Made by a program: the position numbers and the translations under genes | From: Hyphomicrobiales bacterium | Lineage (GTDB): Bacteria > Pseudomonadota > Alphaproteobacteria > Rhizobiales > Beijerinckiaceae | DNA length: 64,000 bases | Reading direction: 5' to 3' | Assembly: GCA_028868735.1 (NCBI GenBank) | Contig: JAGWTW010000005.1 | Location: forward strand, 1-64,000 | Notes under the pieces: model-generated | What the model was told of the DNA's origin: nothing | The model's database searches: none | The model's input: the letters and a program-made list of their open reading frames with translations, nothing else | In this document: positions 1 through 7,972 of the stretch, piece after piece | How positions within the stretch are numbered: the first letter of the stretch is position 1 | Layout of the letters: the number at the start of each line of letters is the position of its first letter

Positions 1-1056
1 CTCTACAGCCATCGCTCGACGCTGCTGCACGCCTTCGCCGCCTGCGCCGCCGACGGTTTCGCCTTCGGCGCGCAGGATACGATTCTGGTGATCGTGCCGC
101 TGTTCCACGCCAACGCCTGGAGCATTCCGTTCTCGGGCGCGATGGCGGGCGCCAAACTCGTGCTGCCCGGTCCGAAGCTCGATCCGGAGAGCATCCATTT
201 GCTGCTCGAAACCGAGGGCTGCACGAAGGCCGGCGGCATACCCACGATCTGGCTGAACTATCTCGCCTGGCTCGAGGCGAACAAGGCGAAGCTCGATCTG
301 TCGAAACTGAAACTGAAACTCGTGTTCTCAGGCGGCACGGCCGCGCCGCGCGCCACGATCCAGAAGTTCCACGACCTGCTCGGCGCGTTCCTGCTTCACG
401 CCTGGGGCATGACCGAAACGAGCCCGCTCGTGACGCTGGGTTCGCCGCTGTCGAAACACAGCGGCGCCTCGCAGGCCGAAATCGTCGACATGCAGGTCAA
501 GCAGGGTCGGCAGGTGTGCGGCGTCGAACTCGGCGTGTTCGACGAGGATGGTAAAAAGCTGCCTAACGACGGCAAGTCGGTCGGCCAGATCAAGGTGCGC
601 GGCAATTGGGTGATCTCCGGCTATTTCAAGGGCGAGGGCGGCGAGGTGGTCGACGAGCACGGCTGGTTCGGAACCGGCGACGTCGCGACGATCGATCCGG
701 ACGGCTATGTCCAGCTCACCGACCGGCTGAAGGACGTGATCAAGTCGGGCGGCGAGTGGATTTCGTCGATCGAGATCGAAAATCTCGCGTTGTTGCATCC
801 GGACGTGTTCGAGGCGGCCGTCATCGCGATTCCGCATGAGAAATGGCAGGAGCGTCCGCTGCTGATCGTTCATCCGAAGCCCGGAACGAACCCGACGAAG
901 GCGTCGATCCTCGACTTCCTGTCGACGCGTATCGCGAAATGGTGGATGCCCGACGACGTCGTCTTCGTCGACTCGCTCCCGCATACCGCGACCGGCAAGC
1001 TGCTGAAGACAGAGCTGCGCCAGAAGTTCGGCGGCGGCGTCGCGGTGAAGGGATAG
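1..1056 (+). CDS. AMP-forming acyl-CoA synthetase (5' truncated)
   Basis: C-terminal 351 residues of an acyl-CoA ligase of the ANL superfamily; the N terminus lies outside the window. It would activate a fatty or other carboxylic acid with ATP and load it onto CoA. Visible family motifs in order: MTETSP (A5), the TGD of motif A7, the hinge [11 protein letters not shown] (A8) and, near the C terminus, TATGKLLK with the adenylation lysine (A10). The pattern resembles the medium/long-chain (AlkK-like) branch, but the acyl specificity cannot be read from the sequence. It is followed by a 329-base gap and an unrelated pilin gene, so it probably ends its own transcript. Confidence 0.9.
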   Translation, partial: LYSHRSTLLHAFAACAADGFAFGAQDTILVIVPLFHANAWSIPFSGAMAGAKLVLPGPKLDPESIHLLLETEGCTKAGGIPTIWLNYLAWLEANKAKLDLSKLKLKLVFSGGTAAPRATIQKFHDLLGAFLLHAWGMTETSPLVTLGSPLSKHSGASQAEIVDMQVKQGRQVCGVELGVFDEDGKKLPNDGKSVGQIKVRGNWVISGYFKGEGGEVVDEHGWFGTGDVATIDPDGYVQLTDRLKDVIKSGGEWISSIEIENLALLHPDVFEAAVIAIPHEKWQERPLLIVHPKPGTNPTKASILDFLSTRIAKWWMPDDVVFVDSLPHTATGKLLKTELRQKFGGGVAVKG

Positions 1057-1385
1057 GGCTTCCGTTGGGGCAGCGCCGCCTTTTCGAGCTTCATTGAAGC
1101 GCGCGGACGCTGCCCGAACCGCGGTCATCACAAAAATTCACAAAAATTTTTGCGTGCGCGCCGATCTGTCTGTCGGCCGTTCGTCCAAACGAAATTCGAT
1201 TGAAAAGTCAGACGCATTTTGCGCCCGGCCGAAACCCGCATCCTGCTCGCGCGAAACAAGGCGCCGCTGCGGAAAGATTATTTTCGGTCGGAGATTAACC
1301 GCCTCGCAAGCGCTATGCCGTCATCTGGAGCCATCCGAGCCGGCTTCGAGCCAGAACCGGCCGGACGAGCAGTCAGGAGTCAAAT
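1057..1385. other. Intergenic region upstream of the Flp pilin
   Basis: No credible gene on either strand. It holds an AT-rich patch with a 10-bp tandem repeat (1129-1148) and, close to the pilin gene, the hexamer TTAACC at 1295-1300, which resembles one half of a CtrA site but has no matching second half. A good Shine-Dalgarno sequence, AGGAG, lies at about 1375-1379. The pilin promoter must lie here, but no clear -35/-10 pair was identified. Confidence 0.5.
1129..1148. repeat. 10-bp tandem repeat CACAAAAATT x2
   Basis: Two adjacent copies of CACAAAAATT followed by more T residues, forming an A/T island in otherwise GC-rich DNA. It sits between the acyl-CoA synthetase stop and the pilin gene. 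It may be an upstream (UP-like) promoter element or a bending sequence; this is inference only. Confidence 0.45.
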
Positions 1386-1550
1386 ATGCGTTCTGTGTTC
1401 TCTCGCTTTCTGAAGGACGAAGCCGGCGCGACGTCCATCGAATATTCGCTGATCGCTGCGCTGATCGGCGTCGTCATCATCACGGCCGTCACGAAGCTCG
1501 GCACCAACCTGTCGCAGAAGTTCCAGAACATCGCGAACAATGTGACCTAG
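1386..1550 (+). CDS. flp: Flp/Fap-type pilin subunit
   Basis: A 54-residue type IVb (Flp) prepilin. The N terminus is a short basic leader, followed by the class signature GATSIEYSLIAALIGVVII: a G before the processed residue, a glutamate at position 5 of the mature protein and a hydrophobic stalk. Flp pilins are cut by a prepilin peptidase and assembled by the Tad machinery for surface attachment. No tad genes are in the window, so the gene is an orphan here. It has a strong ribosome site (AGGAG) and is closed by its own intrinsic terminator, consistent with a short, abundant monocistronic message. The length is normal for the family (50-60 residues). Confidence 0.92.
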   Translation: MRSVFSRFLKDEAGATSIEYSLIAALIGVVIITAVTKLGTNLSQKFQNIANNVT

Positions 1551-1578
1551 CTTTCGGCTACTTCGCTCCAGAGAAGCA

Positions 1579-1611
1579 GGCCCCGACCAGCGACGGGGCC
1601 TTTTTCTTTTT
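1579..1611 (+). terminator. Rho-independent terminator of flp
   Basis: Perfect 7-bp stem GGCCCCG / CGGGGCC with a loop of about 8 bases, followed directly by a T-rich tract (TTTTTCTTTTT). It lies 28 bases after the pilin stop. It also ends the sequence before the convergent response-regulator gene. Confidence 0.92.
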
Positions 1612-1621
1612 CCGGCGGTCG

Positions 1622-2371
1622 TCAGGACGAGAGGCGGGAGCTCGAAACGTCGCCCGCAAAAACATAGCCCACGCCGCGCACGCTCTTGATGAGAGTCGGC
1701 TCGCCGCCGAGCGGTTCGAGCTTGCGGCGCAAACGCGCGATATGCGTGTCGATGCTGCGGTCTTGCGGCGCGCGATTGTGCAGGTTCAGCGCGTGGGAAA
1801 TTTCTTCGCGCGAAAGCACGCGCGCGGGATTTTCGAGCATGAACGCCAGCAGGCGGAATTCGAGGTCGGTCAACGCGACCGACGATCCGTCCCGCGCCAG
1901 CTCCCGCTTCTTCATGTCGAGCACGCAGTCGCCGAACGCGTAGCGGCTCGACGATTCGGACAGGGCCACAAATCGCGGCGCCCGCGCGCGCCACAGGACG
2001 TTGCGGATCCGCAGCACGACCTCGCGCAGGTTGAACGGCTTGACGATGTAGTCGTCTGCGCCGCATTCGAGGCCGGTCAGACGGTCGTCCGCGGATTCGA
2101 CGCCGGTGATCACGACGACGGGGATGTCGAGACGAGCGCGAATCTCCCTGACGAGCTGCAACCCGTTTCCCTGCTTGAGGAGGAGGTCGATGGTGACCAG
2201 ATCGATCTTGCCGGCGTCGAGCGCGCTCAAGGCGTCCGGCGCGTTGTCGGCCTCGGCGACCTGATAGCCTTCCCTCTCGAAGGCATGGCGCAGCACCGCC
2301 CGGACGGAGTCGTCATCCTCTACGACGAGAATTTTCGCGAGTGGCGCTCCCACGCGGCAACCTCTGCTCAT
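1622..2371 (-). CDS. OmpR/PhoB-family response regulator
   Basis: 249 residues. An N-terminal receiver domain (about 12-125) carries the acidic triad E18/D19/D20, the phosphoacceptor D62 and the switch lysine K111 in ADDYIVKPF. A C-terminal winged-helix DNA-binding domain (about 150-240) ends with the typical RSIDTHIARLRRKLEP and GVGYVF segments. It should therefore be a phosphorylation-controlled transcription factor. No histidine kinase is adjacent, so its partner is unknown. It is convergent with the pilin gene. The first ~11 residues before AKILVVEDDDS could be extra, and a downstream start is possible. Confidence 0.92.
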   Translation of the reverse strand: MSRGCRVGAPLAKILVVEDDDSVRAVLRHAFEREGYQVAEADNAPDALSALDAGKIDLVTIDLLLKQGNGLQLVREIRARLDIPVVVITGVESADDRLTGLECGADDYIVKPFNLREVVLRIRNVLWRARAPRFVALSESSSRYAFGDCVLDMKKRELARDGSSVALTDLEFRLLAFMLENPARVLSREEISHALNLHNRAPQDRSIDTHIARLRRKLEPLGGEPTLIKSVRGVGYVFAGDVSSSRLSS

Positions 2372-2488
2372 CCGCCTTGCGTCTGTCCGGCCTCCTGCCG
2401 AGGCTTGCTATAGCCGAAATCGCCGCAATCGTCACTTGCCTGGAACGCGGCTCGGCGAGGTCCGGATGTGTGCGCTGCAGCAATGTCG

Positions 2489-3265
2489 TCACGTCCGCCT
2501 GTAGGGCGCAAACCAGGCGAGCCCGTCTTCGGTGCGCGCGCGCGGGTTGTATTCGCAGCCGACGAAACCGTCGTAGCCCAGGCGATCGAGCTCCGTGAAC
2601 AGAAACGGATAGTTCAGCTCCTCGCCGTCCGGCTCGTGGCGGGCGGGAACGCTCGCGATCTGGACATGGCCAACCATCGGCTGAAGCGCGCGGAACGCGG
2701 TCGTCACGTCGCCGTGCAGGATCTGTCGATGAAAGAAATCGAACTGCAGCTTCACGTTCGGCGCGCCGCAGGCGTTGATGATTTTTTGTGCAAGAGCAAA
2801 GTCGTTCAGGAAATATCCGGGCATGCTGCGCGGGTTGATCGGCTCGATCAGGAGGTCGAGGCCGCGCGCCGCGAGGCGCCCGGCCGCATAATCGAGGGCC
2901 GCCTGATAGGAGACGAGCGCCTGCGCGTCGCGCGCGGGCGCGAGCCCCGCCATCATGTGGATGCGCCCGGCGCCGGTCGCCTGCGCGTAGTCGAGCGCAC
3001 GATCGACGCCCGACCGGAATTCGTCGAAGCGGCTCGGCAGCGCGGCGAGGCCGCGATCGCCGGCGGACATGTCGCCCGGCGGCATGTTGAAGAGCGCGAG
3101 CGTCAGCTTGTTGCGCGCAAGACGGTCCGCGATCGCTTCGGGCGGATGCTCGTAGGGAAACAGAAACTCCACCGCAGCGAAGCCGGCCTCCGCCGCCGCA
3201 TCGAAGCGGTCGAGGAAGGGGCGTTCGTTGAACATGAGCGAGAGATTGGCGGCGAAGGCGGGCAT
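2489..3265 (-). CDS. hyi: Hydroxypyruvate isomerase / 2-oxo-tetronate isomerase family protein
   Basis: 258 residues, a full-length TIM-barrel sugar isomerase of the Hyi/OtnI family. Seen motifs: the N-terminal FAANLSLMFNERPFLDRF, the LIEPIN segment with the metal/catalytic glutamate E141, the FDFFHRQ block, and a late GCEYNPR with the second glutamate. Hyi interconverts hydroxypyruvate and tartronate semialdehyde; OtnI acts on 2-oxo-tetronates. The two cannot be separated by eye, and no other glyoxylate or tetronate gene lies next to it. It is in the same direction as the patatin-like gene, which ends 9 bases upstream of its start. Confidence 0.85.
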   Translation of the reverse strand: MPAFAANLSLMFNERPFLDRFDAAAEAGFAAVEFLFPYEHPPEAIADRLARNKLTLALFNMPPGDMSAGDRGLAALPSRFDEFRSGVDRALDYAQATGAGRIHMMAGLAPARDAQALVSYQAALDYAAGRLAARGLDLLIEPINPRSMPGYFLNDFALAQKIINACGAPNVKLQFDFFHRQILHGDVTTAFRALQPMVGHVQIASVPARHEPDGEELNYPFLFTELDRLGYDGFVGCEYNPRARTEDGLAWFAPYRRT

Positions 3266-3274
3266 GGCTGCATC

Positions 3275-4123
3275 CTAACCGCGGGCGAGCCGTCGCGCGA
3301 AATCCTCTCCGTCGCGCAGTCCGAGTTCGAAGGCCCGACGCAGTCCGTCGGCGTCGGTGACGGAAAACTTGTCGATCGTCACCGGCTGCGACGGACGCAC
3401 GACCGTGCGCGCGCCCGTCGACTGCAGCGGCTTGGCGGATCGCGTCGACAGCACGAGCGTGCGCCTGCCGGACGCTTCCACGTCGCCCAGCTTTTCGAGC
3501 GGCGGATTGTCGACGAGGCCGCCGTCGAGCGCGGCGCGCCCGTTGACGCGGCCGATCGGCATGAAGGGCGGCACGGAGGCGGTCGCCATCAGGGCTTCGA
3601 CGATATCCGGGGCGCCGGCGGCGCGATGCGTCGAAACCCAGTCGGGCGTGAGGCCGACATATCGTCCGGCGCTCGAATGGGCGGCGCCCGTCACGAGCTT
3701 TTCGATCTGGTAGACGGCGATCGACGACAGCGCGGCGATTGCGGCGGGCATCCAGGGCGGCGGATGGGCGACCTGGATCAGAATCTCAGGCGCCCTTTGC
3801 AAGGCTTCGCATTCGGAGGGGCCGAAAACGTCCGCGAGCAGCGTGCGGTACATGTCTCCTACGAGGAATGGCGATGCGCCGCTGGCGAGCCGCGCCCAGT
3901 CGATTCCCGTCCTCGTTTCGGCGCAGGCCGCAAACACCCGTTCGCGTACGCGCTTGCCCGCGCCGATGAGCGAGAAGCAGGCCTGAAACGCCCCGGCCGA
4001 CACGCCGACCACGAAATCCGGCCGCTGCGGCCGCAACCCGGCGAATGCGTCCCAGAAGCCGCCCTGCCAGTAACAGCGATTGCCGCCGCCCGCGAAGGCG
4101 ACCGCTGCAAAATCCCCACTCAT
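3275..4123 (-). CDS. Patatin-like phospholipase
   Basis: 282 residues with the features of a bacterial patatin-like lipase: a glycine-rich oxyanion loop GGGNRCYWQGG (12-22), the nucleophile elbow GVSAG with S42, and the DGG motif with D200 completing the Ser-Asp dyad. There is no signal peptide, so it is probably cytoplasmic or peripheral to the membrane. It likely hydrolyses acyl esters or phospholipids; the natural substrate is unknown. It is upstream of, and close to, the isomerase gene, so the two may be co-transcribed. It diverges from the aldehyde dehydrogenase, whose start lies 116 bases away. Confidence 0.85.
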   Translation of the reverse strand: MSGDFAAVAFAGGGNRCYWQGGFWDAFAGLRPQRPDFVVGVSAGAFQACFSLIGAGKRVRERVFAACAETRTGIDWARLASGASPFLVGDMYRTLLADVFGPSECEALQRAPEILIQVAHPPPWMPAAIAALSSIAVYQIEKLVTGAAHSSAGRYVGLTPDWVSTHRAAGAPDIVEALMATASVPPFMPIGRVNGRAALDGGLVDNPPLEKLGDVEASGRRTLVLSTRSAKPLQSTGARTVVRPSQPVTIDKFSVTDADGLRRAFELGLRDGEDFARRLARG

Positions 4124-4239
4124 TCAGCCATGGTTACGCCGGGCGCGAAGGGGTGTCGAGCCGGGTTTGCCGGGGCGCGCCGAGCCGCTATTGTGCCGCC
4201 CGACGTCCGAAGGGGCAGCGTTTGGATCAGGAGGAAATC

Positions 4240-5682
4240 ATGCGCGACTACACGAAATTCTTCATCGACGGAAAGTGGGTCGCTCCCGCCAGCGCGCGGA
4301 CGCTCGACGTCATCAATCCGGCTACGGAAGCGGTCGCCGGCAAGATTTCGCTGGGCTCCGCCGCCGACGTCGACGCCGCGGTGAAAGCCGCGCGCAAGGC
4401 CTTCGAAACCTGGTCGCGCACGACGCGCGAGGAGCGGATGGACGTCATCACGCGCATCATGGGCGAATTGAAGAAACGCCACGAGGACATGGCGAAGGCG
4501 ATCACCGAGGAAATGGGCGCGCCGGTGTGGCTCGCCCAGCGCGCGCAGGCGGCGATGGGCGCGGCGCATTTCGGCACGGCGCTTCAGGTGTTGAAGTCCT
4601 ACGAATTCGAAGAGAAGCAGCGCGGCACGACCCTGATCGTGAAGGAGCCGATCGGCGTCTGCGGCTTCATCACGCCCTGGAACTGGCCGCTGAACCAGAT
4701 CGCGTGCAAGGTCGCGCCCGCGCTCGCGGTCGGCTGCACGATGATCCTGAAGCCGTCCGAGATCGCGCCGTTCTCCGCACAGATTTTCGCCGAAGTTCTG
4801 GAAGCCGCCGGCGTGCCGGCCGGCGTGTTCAACATGATCAATGGCGACGGTCCGGGCGTCGGCGCGGCGATATCCTCGCATCCCGGCGTCGATATGGTGT
4901 CCTTCACCGGTTCGACGCGCGCCGGAATCGAGGTCGCGCGCAATGCGGCGCCCACGATCAAGCGCGTGCATCAGGAGCTCGGCGGCAAGAGCCCGAACAT
5001 CATTCTGGAAGACGCCGACATGAAAACCGCCGTCACCGGCGGCGTGCGCGCGGTCATGACCAATTCGGGCCAGTCCTGCAATGCGCCGACCCGCATGCTC
5101 GCGCCGAAGAAGAAGATGGAAGAGGTCGTCGCGATCGCGAAGGCGGCCGCCGAAGCCACGACGGTCGGCGATCCGAACGGCAATGCGCAGATGGGCCCGG
5201 TCGTCTCCGAGACGCAATGGAACAAGATTCAGGGCCTCATCAAGAAAGGCATCGAGGAGGGCGCGACGCTCGTGGCAGGCGGACCGGGCAAGCCGGAAGG
5301 GCTCGACAAGGGCTATTACGTCAAGCCCACCATTTTCGCGAACGTGAAGCCGGACATGACGATCGCCAAGGAAGAGATCTTCGGGCCCGTGCTGTCGATC
5401 ATCGGCTACGACACCGTCGATCAGGCGGTCGAGATCGGCAACGACACCGAATACGGTCTTGCGGCTTATGTCTCGGGCGGCGATTTCGCCAAGGTGCGCG
5501 ACGTCGCCTCGCGGCTGCGCGCGGGTCAGGTCGCGCTCAACGGCGCGGGCCCCGATCTGATGGCGCCGTTCGGCGGTTTCAAGATGTCCGGCAACGGCCG
5601 CGAATGGGGCGATCACGCCTTCGGAGAATTCCTGGAGACGAAGGCCATTCTCGGCATGCCGAAGCTCGAAGCGGCCGAGTGA
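4240..5682 (+). CDS. NAD(P)-dependent aldehyde dehydrogenase
   Basis: 480 residues. The start is set by the strong ribosome site CAGGAGGAAAT just before the ATG at 4240. Hallmarks of the ALDH superfamily: the cofactor-binding FTGSTRAG, the general base E246 in QELGGKSPN, the catalytic C280 in SGQSCNAPTRM and a late EEIFGPVL. It oxidises an aldehyde to the carboxylic acid; substrate unknown. It stands alone between divergent patatin and convergent flagellar genes, and a perfect hairpin follows the stop. Confidence 0.93.
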   Translation: MRDYTKFFIDGKWVAPASARTLDVINPATEAVAGKISLGSAADVDAAVKAARKAFETWSRTTREERMDVITRIMGELKKRHEDMAKAITEEMGAPVWLAQRAQAAMGAAHFGTALQVLKSYEFEEKQRGTTLIVKEPIGVCGFITPWNWPLNQIACKVAPALAVGCTMILKPSEIAPFSAQIFAEVLEAAGVPAGVFNMINGDGPGVGAAISSHPGVDMVSFTGSTRAGIEVARNAAPTIKRVHQELGGKSPNIILEDADMKTAVTGGVRAVMTNSGQSCNAPTRMLAPKKKMEEVVAIAKAAAEATTVGDPNGNAQMGPVVSETQWNKIQGLIKKGIEEGATLVAGGPGKPEGLDKGYYVKPTIFANVKPDMTIAKEEIFGPVLSIIGYDTVDQAVEIGNDTEYGLAAYVSGGDFAKVRDVASRLRAGQVALNGAGPDLMAPFGGFKMSGNGREWGDHAFGEFLETKAILGMPKLEAAE

Positions 5683-5691
5683 TCGACGCGG

Positions 5692-5714
5692 GCGCGGCGG
5701 ATGTTCCGCCGCGC
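5692..5714. terminator. Hairpin between convergent genes (likely bidirectional terminator)
   Basis: Perfect 10-bp inverted repeat GCGCGGCGGA / TCCGCCGCGC with a 3-base loop, placed between the aldehyde dehydrogenase stop and the stop of the convergent flagellar operon. There is no T tract on either side, so intrinsic termination would be weak. It may instead block read-through or protect the 3' ends. Confidence 0.55.
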
Positions 5715-5716
5715 TC

Positions 5717-6223
5717 CTATGCGCCGATGAATTCCTCCGCCTCGTGAAAAGATGCGAAGCGTCGGGTTCCCAGCAGCGTCTCGACCGAGACGGCGCCGTC
5801 GCCGAACAGCGTAAACGGGCGATCGCCAAGATATCCCTGCTCGACGACAGCGTCGTGCAGGGATTTTTTTTGGTCCGTCCTCGCGGGCGCAGGGGCGGGC
5901 GCTGCGGTGTGCGCGGAGGGCGCCTGCGCCGCTTGCGACGCGCGCCGCGCGGACCGTTCGAGCGCCTGATTGAAGAAAGCGTCGAGCGCGCCGAAGCCGA
6001 CGGTCATGACATTGCCGACGATCAACGTCGCGCCGCTGACGCAGAGAACGAGCACGACGCACATCGCGAGTTCGGCGTCGATGAGGTCCGGACGACCGCC
6101 CAACGCGCGCAGAACGAGCATGCCGGCGAGCAGAGCCCAAGCGAAGCCGAGCAGCGTGAAGCCCGCCAATCGACCGAGGCCGCCCGCTCGTGCGTCGTCG
6201 ACCTGCGATTTGGCTGGACTCAT
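5717..6223 (-). CDS. Uncharacterised membrane protein, last gene of the flagellar export operon
   Basis: 168 residues; no family recognised. Two hydrophobic segments (about 20-42 and 53-78) form a hairpin. An alanine/proline-rich linker (about 95-115) follows, then a conserved-looking C-terminal part (VVEQGYLGDRPFTLFGDG, then a FHEAEEFIG end). Its start overlaps the stop of the gene before it by ATGA. The run of overlapping genes from flgF ends here, so it is very likely co-expressed with the flagellar export genes. A role in basal body or motility is inferred from context only. Confidence 0.7.
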   Translation of the reverse strand: MSPAKSQVDDARAGGLGRLAGFTLLGFAWALLAGMLVLRALGGRPDLIDAELAMCVVLVLCVSGATLIVGNVMTVGFGALDAFFNQALERSARRASQAAQAPSAHTAAPAPAPARTDQKKSLHDAVVEQGYLGDRPFTLFGDGAVSVETLLGTRRFASFHEAEEFIGA

Positions 6224-6669
6224 TGTCTGATGTCGTCCTTCGAGACGTAGTTGAAATCCTCGATCAACACGTCCCTGAGCGCATTGCTGCCCAGCCGTTT
6301 CGAGACGCGGTCCTTCAGATCCGCCGTCATGGACCCGAGGTCGGCTTTCCTGAGCTTGCGGAAATCGTTCTTGTCGTCGGCGTAGATCATGCGGAACGCC
6401 TCATCGAGAAGGATGGGCTCCACGGGAGCCGACAGCGCGGCGAGATCCTTCTCGTCCGCGACATAACCGAATTGCGCCATGACATAACCCTGCACTTGCC
6501 CGTTGACGACCAGCGGCACGTTGATCATGCGCGTCTTCTTCTGCGTCAGCTTCACCTGCTGCTCGGCCGGCGCCGCATCGCGCTTCGCCTTCGTCCACGA
6601 GATGGCGGCGTAGCTCGATCCGAGCGCGACGATAGCGGCGAACAGGCCGACGACGAGAGTGCGGATCAT
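6220..6669 (-). CDS. Uncharacterised single-pass membrane protein in the flagellar operon
   Basis: 149 residues. An N-terminal hydrophobic anchor or signal (3-24) is followed by a soluble, probably periplasmic domain that begins KKTRMINVPLVVNGQVQGYV and contains many charged residues. The topology recalls FliL, but the sequence does not match it clearly and the real fliL is at 22406. Both ends overlap neighbours by ATGA, so translation is coupled to the flgN-like gene upstream and the membrane protein downstream. Function unknown; motility is likely by context. Confidence 0.72.
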   Translation of the reverse strand: MIRTLVVGLFAAIVALGSSYAAISWTKAKRDAAPAEQQVKLTQKKTRMINVPLVVNGQVQGYVMAQFGYVADEKDLAALSAPVEPILLDEAFRMIYADDKNDFRKLRKADLGSMTADLKDRVSKRLGSNALRDVLIEDFNYVSKDDIRQ

Positions 6670-7067
6670 TTCGGCCTTTGGAGCGCCGGGTGCGGCCGGG
6701 TGTAGGTTCTGTCGGATTCCGACTGCACGATGACGTCGATCAGGATGTTGGCGATCTGGCGCGCGGCATTCAGGTGCAGGCGCAGCACCATCTGGTTTTC
6801 GATGATCGCGGACCGCAGCCGTTGAAGCGCTGCGCGCACGTCGCCCGAGAGGTCAGTCTCCTCGAGCGAACGCGAGCGGCGGGTGAGGTCGAGCAGCGAC
6901 ATGTCCTTCTTCCGCCGATGCTCCGCGCAATCGACGATCCGGTTGGCTCTGAGGTCCACAGTTTCTTCGACAACGGCCGCAGTTGCGCGTTCGATCGCGC
7001 CGATGAGCGCAAGGCGCGCTTGCGGTCCGGACGTTTCCTGGGATCGGGACGCAGGCGTTTCGGTCAC
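6666..7067 (-). CDS. flgN: FlgN-like flagellar protein (putative export chaperone)
   Basis: 133 residues, mostly helical and charged. The C-terminal block (about 85-125: LRSAIIENQMVLRLHLNA, then NILIDVIVQSESDRTYTRP) resembles alphaproteobacterial FlgN-type proteins, which end in a similar SDxTY stretch. FlgN is the chaperone that delivers hook-filament junction proteins FlgK and FlgL to the export gate. Both genes are present in the window (32918 and 34388). Translation is coupled through ATGA overlaps with the flgJ/cheL-like gene before it and the unknown gene after it. Confidence 0.6.
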   Translation of the reverse strand: MTETPASRSQETSGPQARLALIGAIERATAAVVEETVDLRANRIVDCAEHRRKKDMSLLDLTRRSRSLEETDLSGDVRAALQRLRSAIIENQMVLRLHLNAARQIANILIDVIVQSESDRTYTRPHPALQRPK

Positions 7068-7537
7068 GAACGCACTCCGGCATTTTTGTTCTCCGGGGCG
7101 CTTGCGCCCTGGTCCGATGCGGCGGAGCGCCAGTTGCGGAAGACCGACGGCGCAATCGCGCCCGCCATCTGCTCGGCCAGCATGGAACGCCAGACCGAGC
7201 CTGCGAATCCCTGGCCGTAAACGGATGAGGCGGATGACGGAAGCATCTGTTCGATCGCCTGCTGGAGGACAAGCCGCCCGAGCGCCTGATGCGGCGTCAG
7301 CTTTGTCGTGGCCACCGAGGAATGACGTTGTTGCGGAATCTGCGGCGGCGCGGCGAGCGCAGCCGACATCGTCGGCCGTCCCGCGGGATGTGCAGCGTCG
7401 AGCAAGGCGGGAAATGCGGAAGCGGCGGCGCCGCCGCCGCCCAGACCCCGCAATCGAGCCGACGCCACGCCGGCTTTCTGCGGATCGGCGGCGCGGGCGA
7501 CATCCAGAACGAGATCGCTCGGCGGCGATATCGACAT
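7064..7537 (-). CDS. flgJ: Rod-binding protein, FlgJ N-domain/CheL type
   Basis: 157 residues. The C-terminal half has the rod-binding signature: FLGRLVLQQ-like helix, QMLPSSASSVYGQG, then SVWRSMLAEQMAGAIA and a closing FRNW. This is the export-apparatus rod-capping domain of FlgJ without the muramidase domain, as in Caulobacter CheL and rhizobial homologues. Peptidoglycan cutting would need a separate enzyme, and a lytic transglycosylase is encoded at 30064-30687. The first ~80 residues are low-complexity. It lies 27 bases after the fliJ-like gene in the same direction. Confidence 0.8.
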   Translation of the reverse strand: MSISPPSDLVLDVARAADPQKAGVASARLRGLGGGGAAASAFPALLDAAHPAGRPTMSAALAAPPQIPQQRHSSVATTKLTPHQALGRLVLQQAIEQMLPSSASSVYGQGFAGSVWRSMLAEQMAGAIAPSVFRNWRSAASDQGASAPENKNAGVRS

Positions 7538-7564
7538 TTAAGGACTCCTGATCAGATCGGAAGA

Positions 7565-7972
7565 TCAGTGGCCAAGCTTGCGGGAGGCTGACGCCGCGAG
7601 GTCCGAAACGTAATGTTCGAGCGCCTTTCGCGCGCGCTCCCCGGTCAGGTCGCGTTCGATCCGACGTTCGATACGCTCGACGGCGGTCTCCTTGCGCCGC
7701 AACGCCTGCAAAACGTTTGTTTCGACGCCGATCCGCGCGGCGAGATGCTCCACGCGCCTGCGAAGCATCATCTGCCGGTTTCGAGCGTGAACGGCGAGCG
7801 CCGGCGCCGCAACGGCCGGATCGCCGGCAAGGCGATACAGTTCGTCGATTTCGCGATGAAGACGAAGCACCTCGATGCGCAGCGCAGCGAGCCGGGCCTC
7901 CGACCTACCTACGAGCAAACCCAGAGCGCGCGCGACGCGCTCGCTTCGCACACGTCGGTCAGGCGTCGTCAT
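7565..7972 (-). CDS. fliJ: FliJ-like flagellar export protein
   Basis: 135 residues, rich in arginine, leucine and alanine with a heptad-like pattern typical of a coiled coil, ending RKALEHYVSDLAASASRK. Its size and its place directly after fliR and fliI match FliJ, the stalk of the flagellar export ATPase. The start codon overlaps the fliR stop (ATGA). Sequence identity to FliJ is weak in this family, so the call rests mainly on position and helical character. Confidence 0.6.
   Translation of the reverse strand: MTTPDRRVRSERVARALGLLVGRSEARLAALRIEVLRLHREIDELYRLAGDPAVAAPALAVHARNRQMMLRRRVEHLAARIGVETNVLQALRRKETAVERIERRIERDLTGERARKALEHYVSDLAASASRKLGH

Noticed and set aside
1291-1309. Possible CtrA site upstream of the pilin gene (TTAA, 7 bases, GCAA)
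   Set aside because: Only one half fits the TTAA-N7-TTAA consensus; kept only as a remark on the intergenic region.
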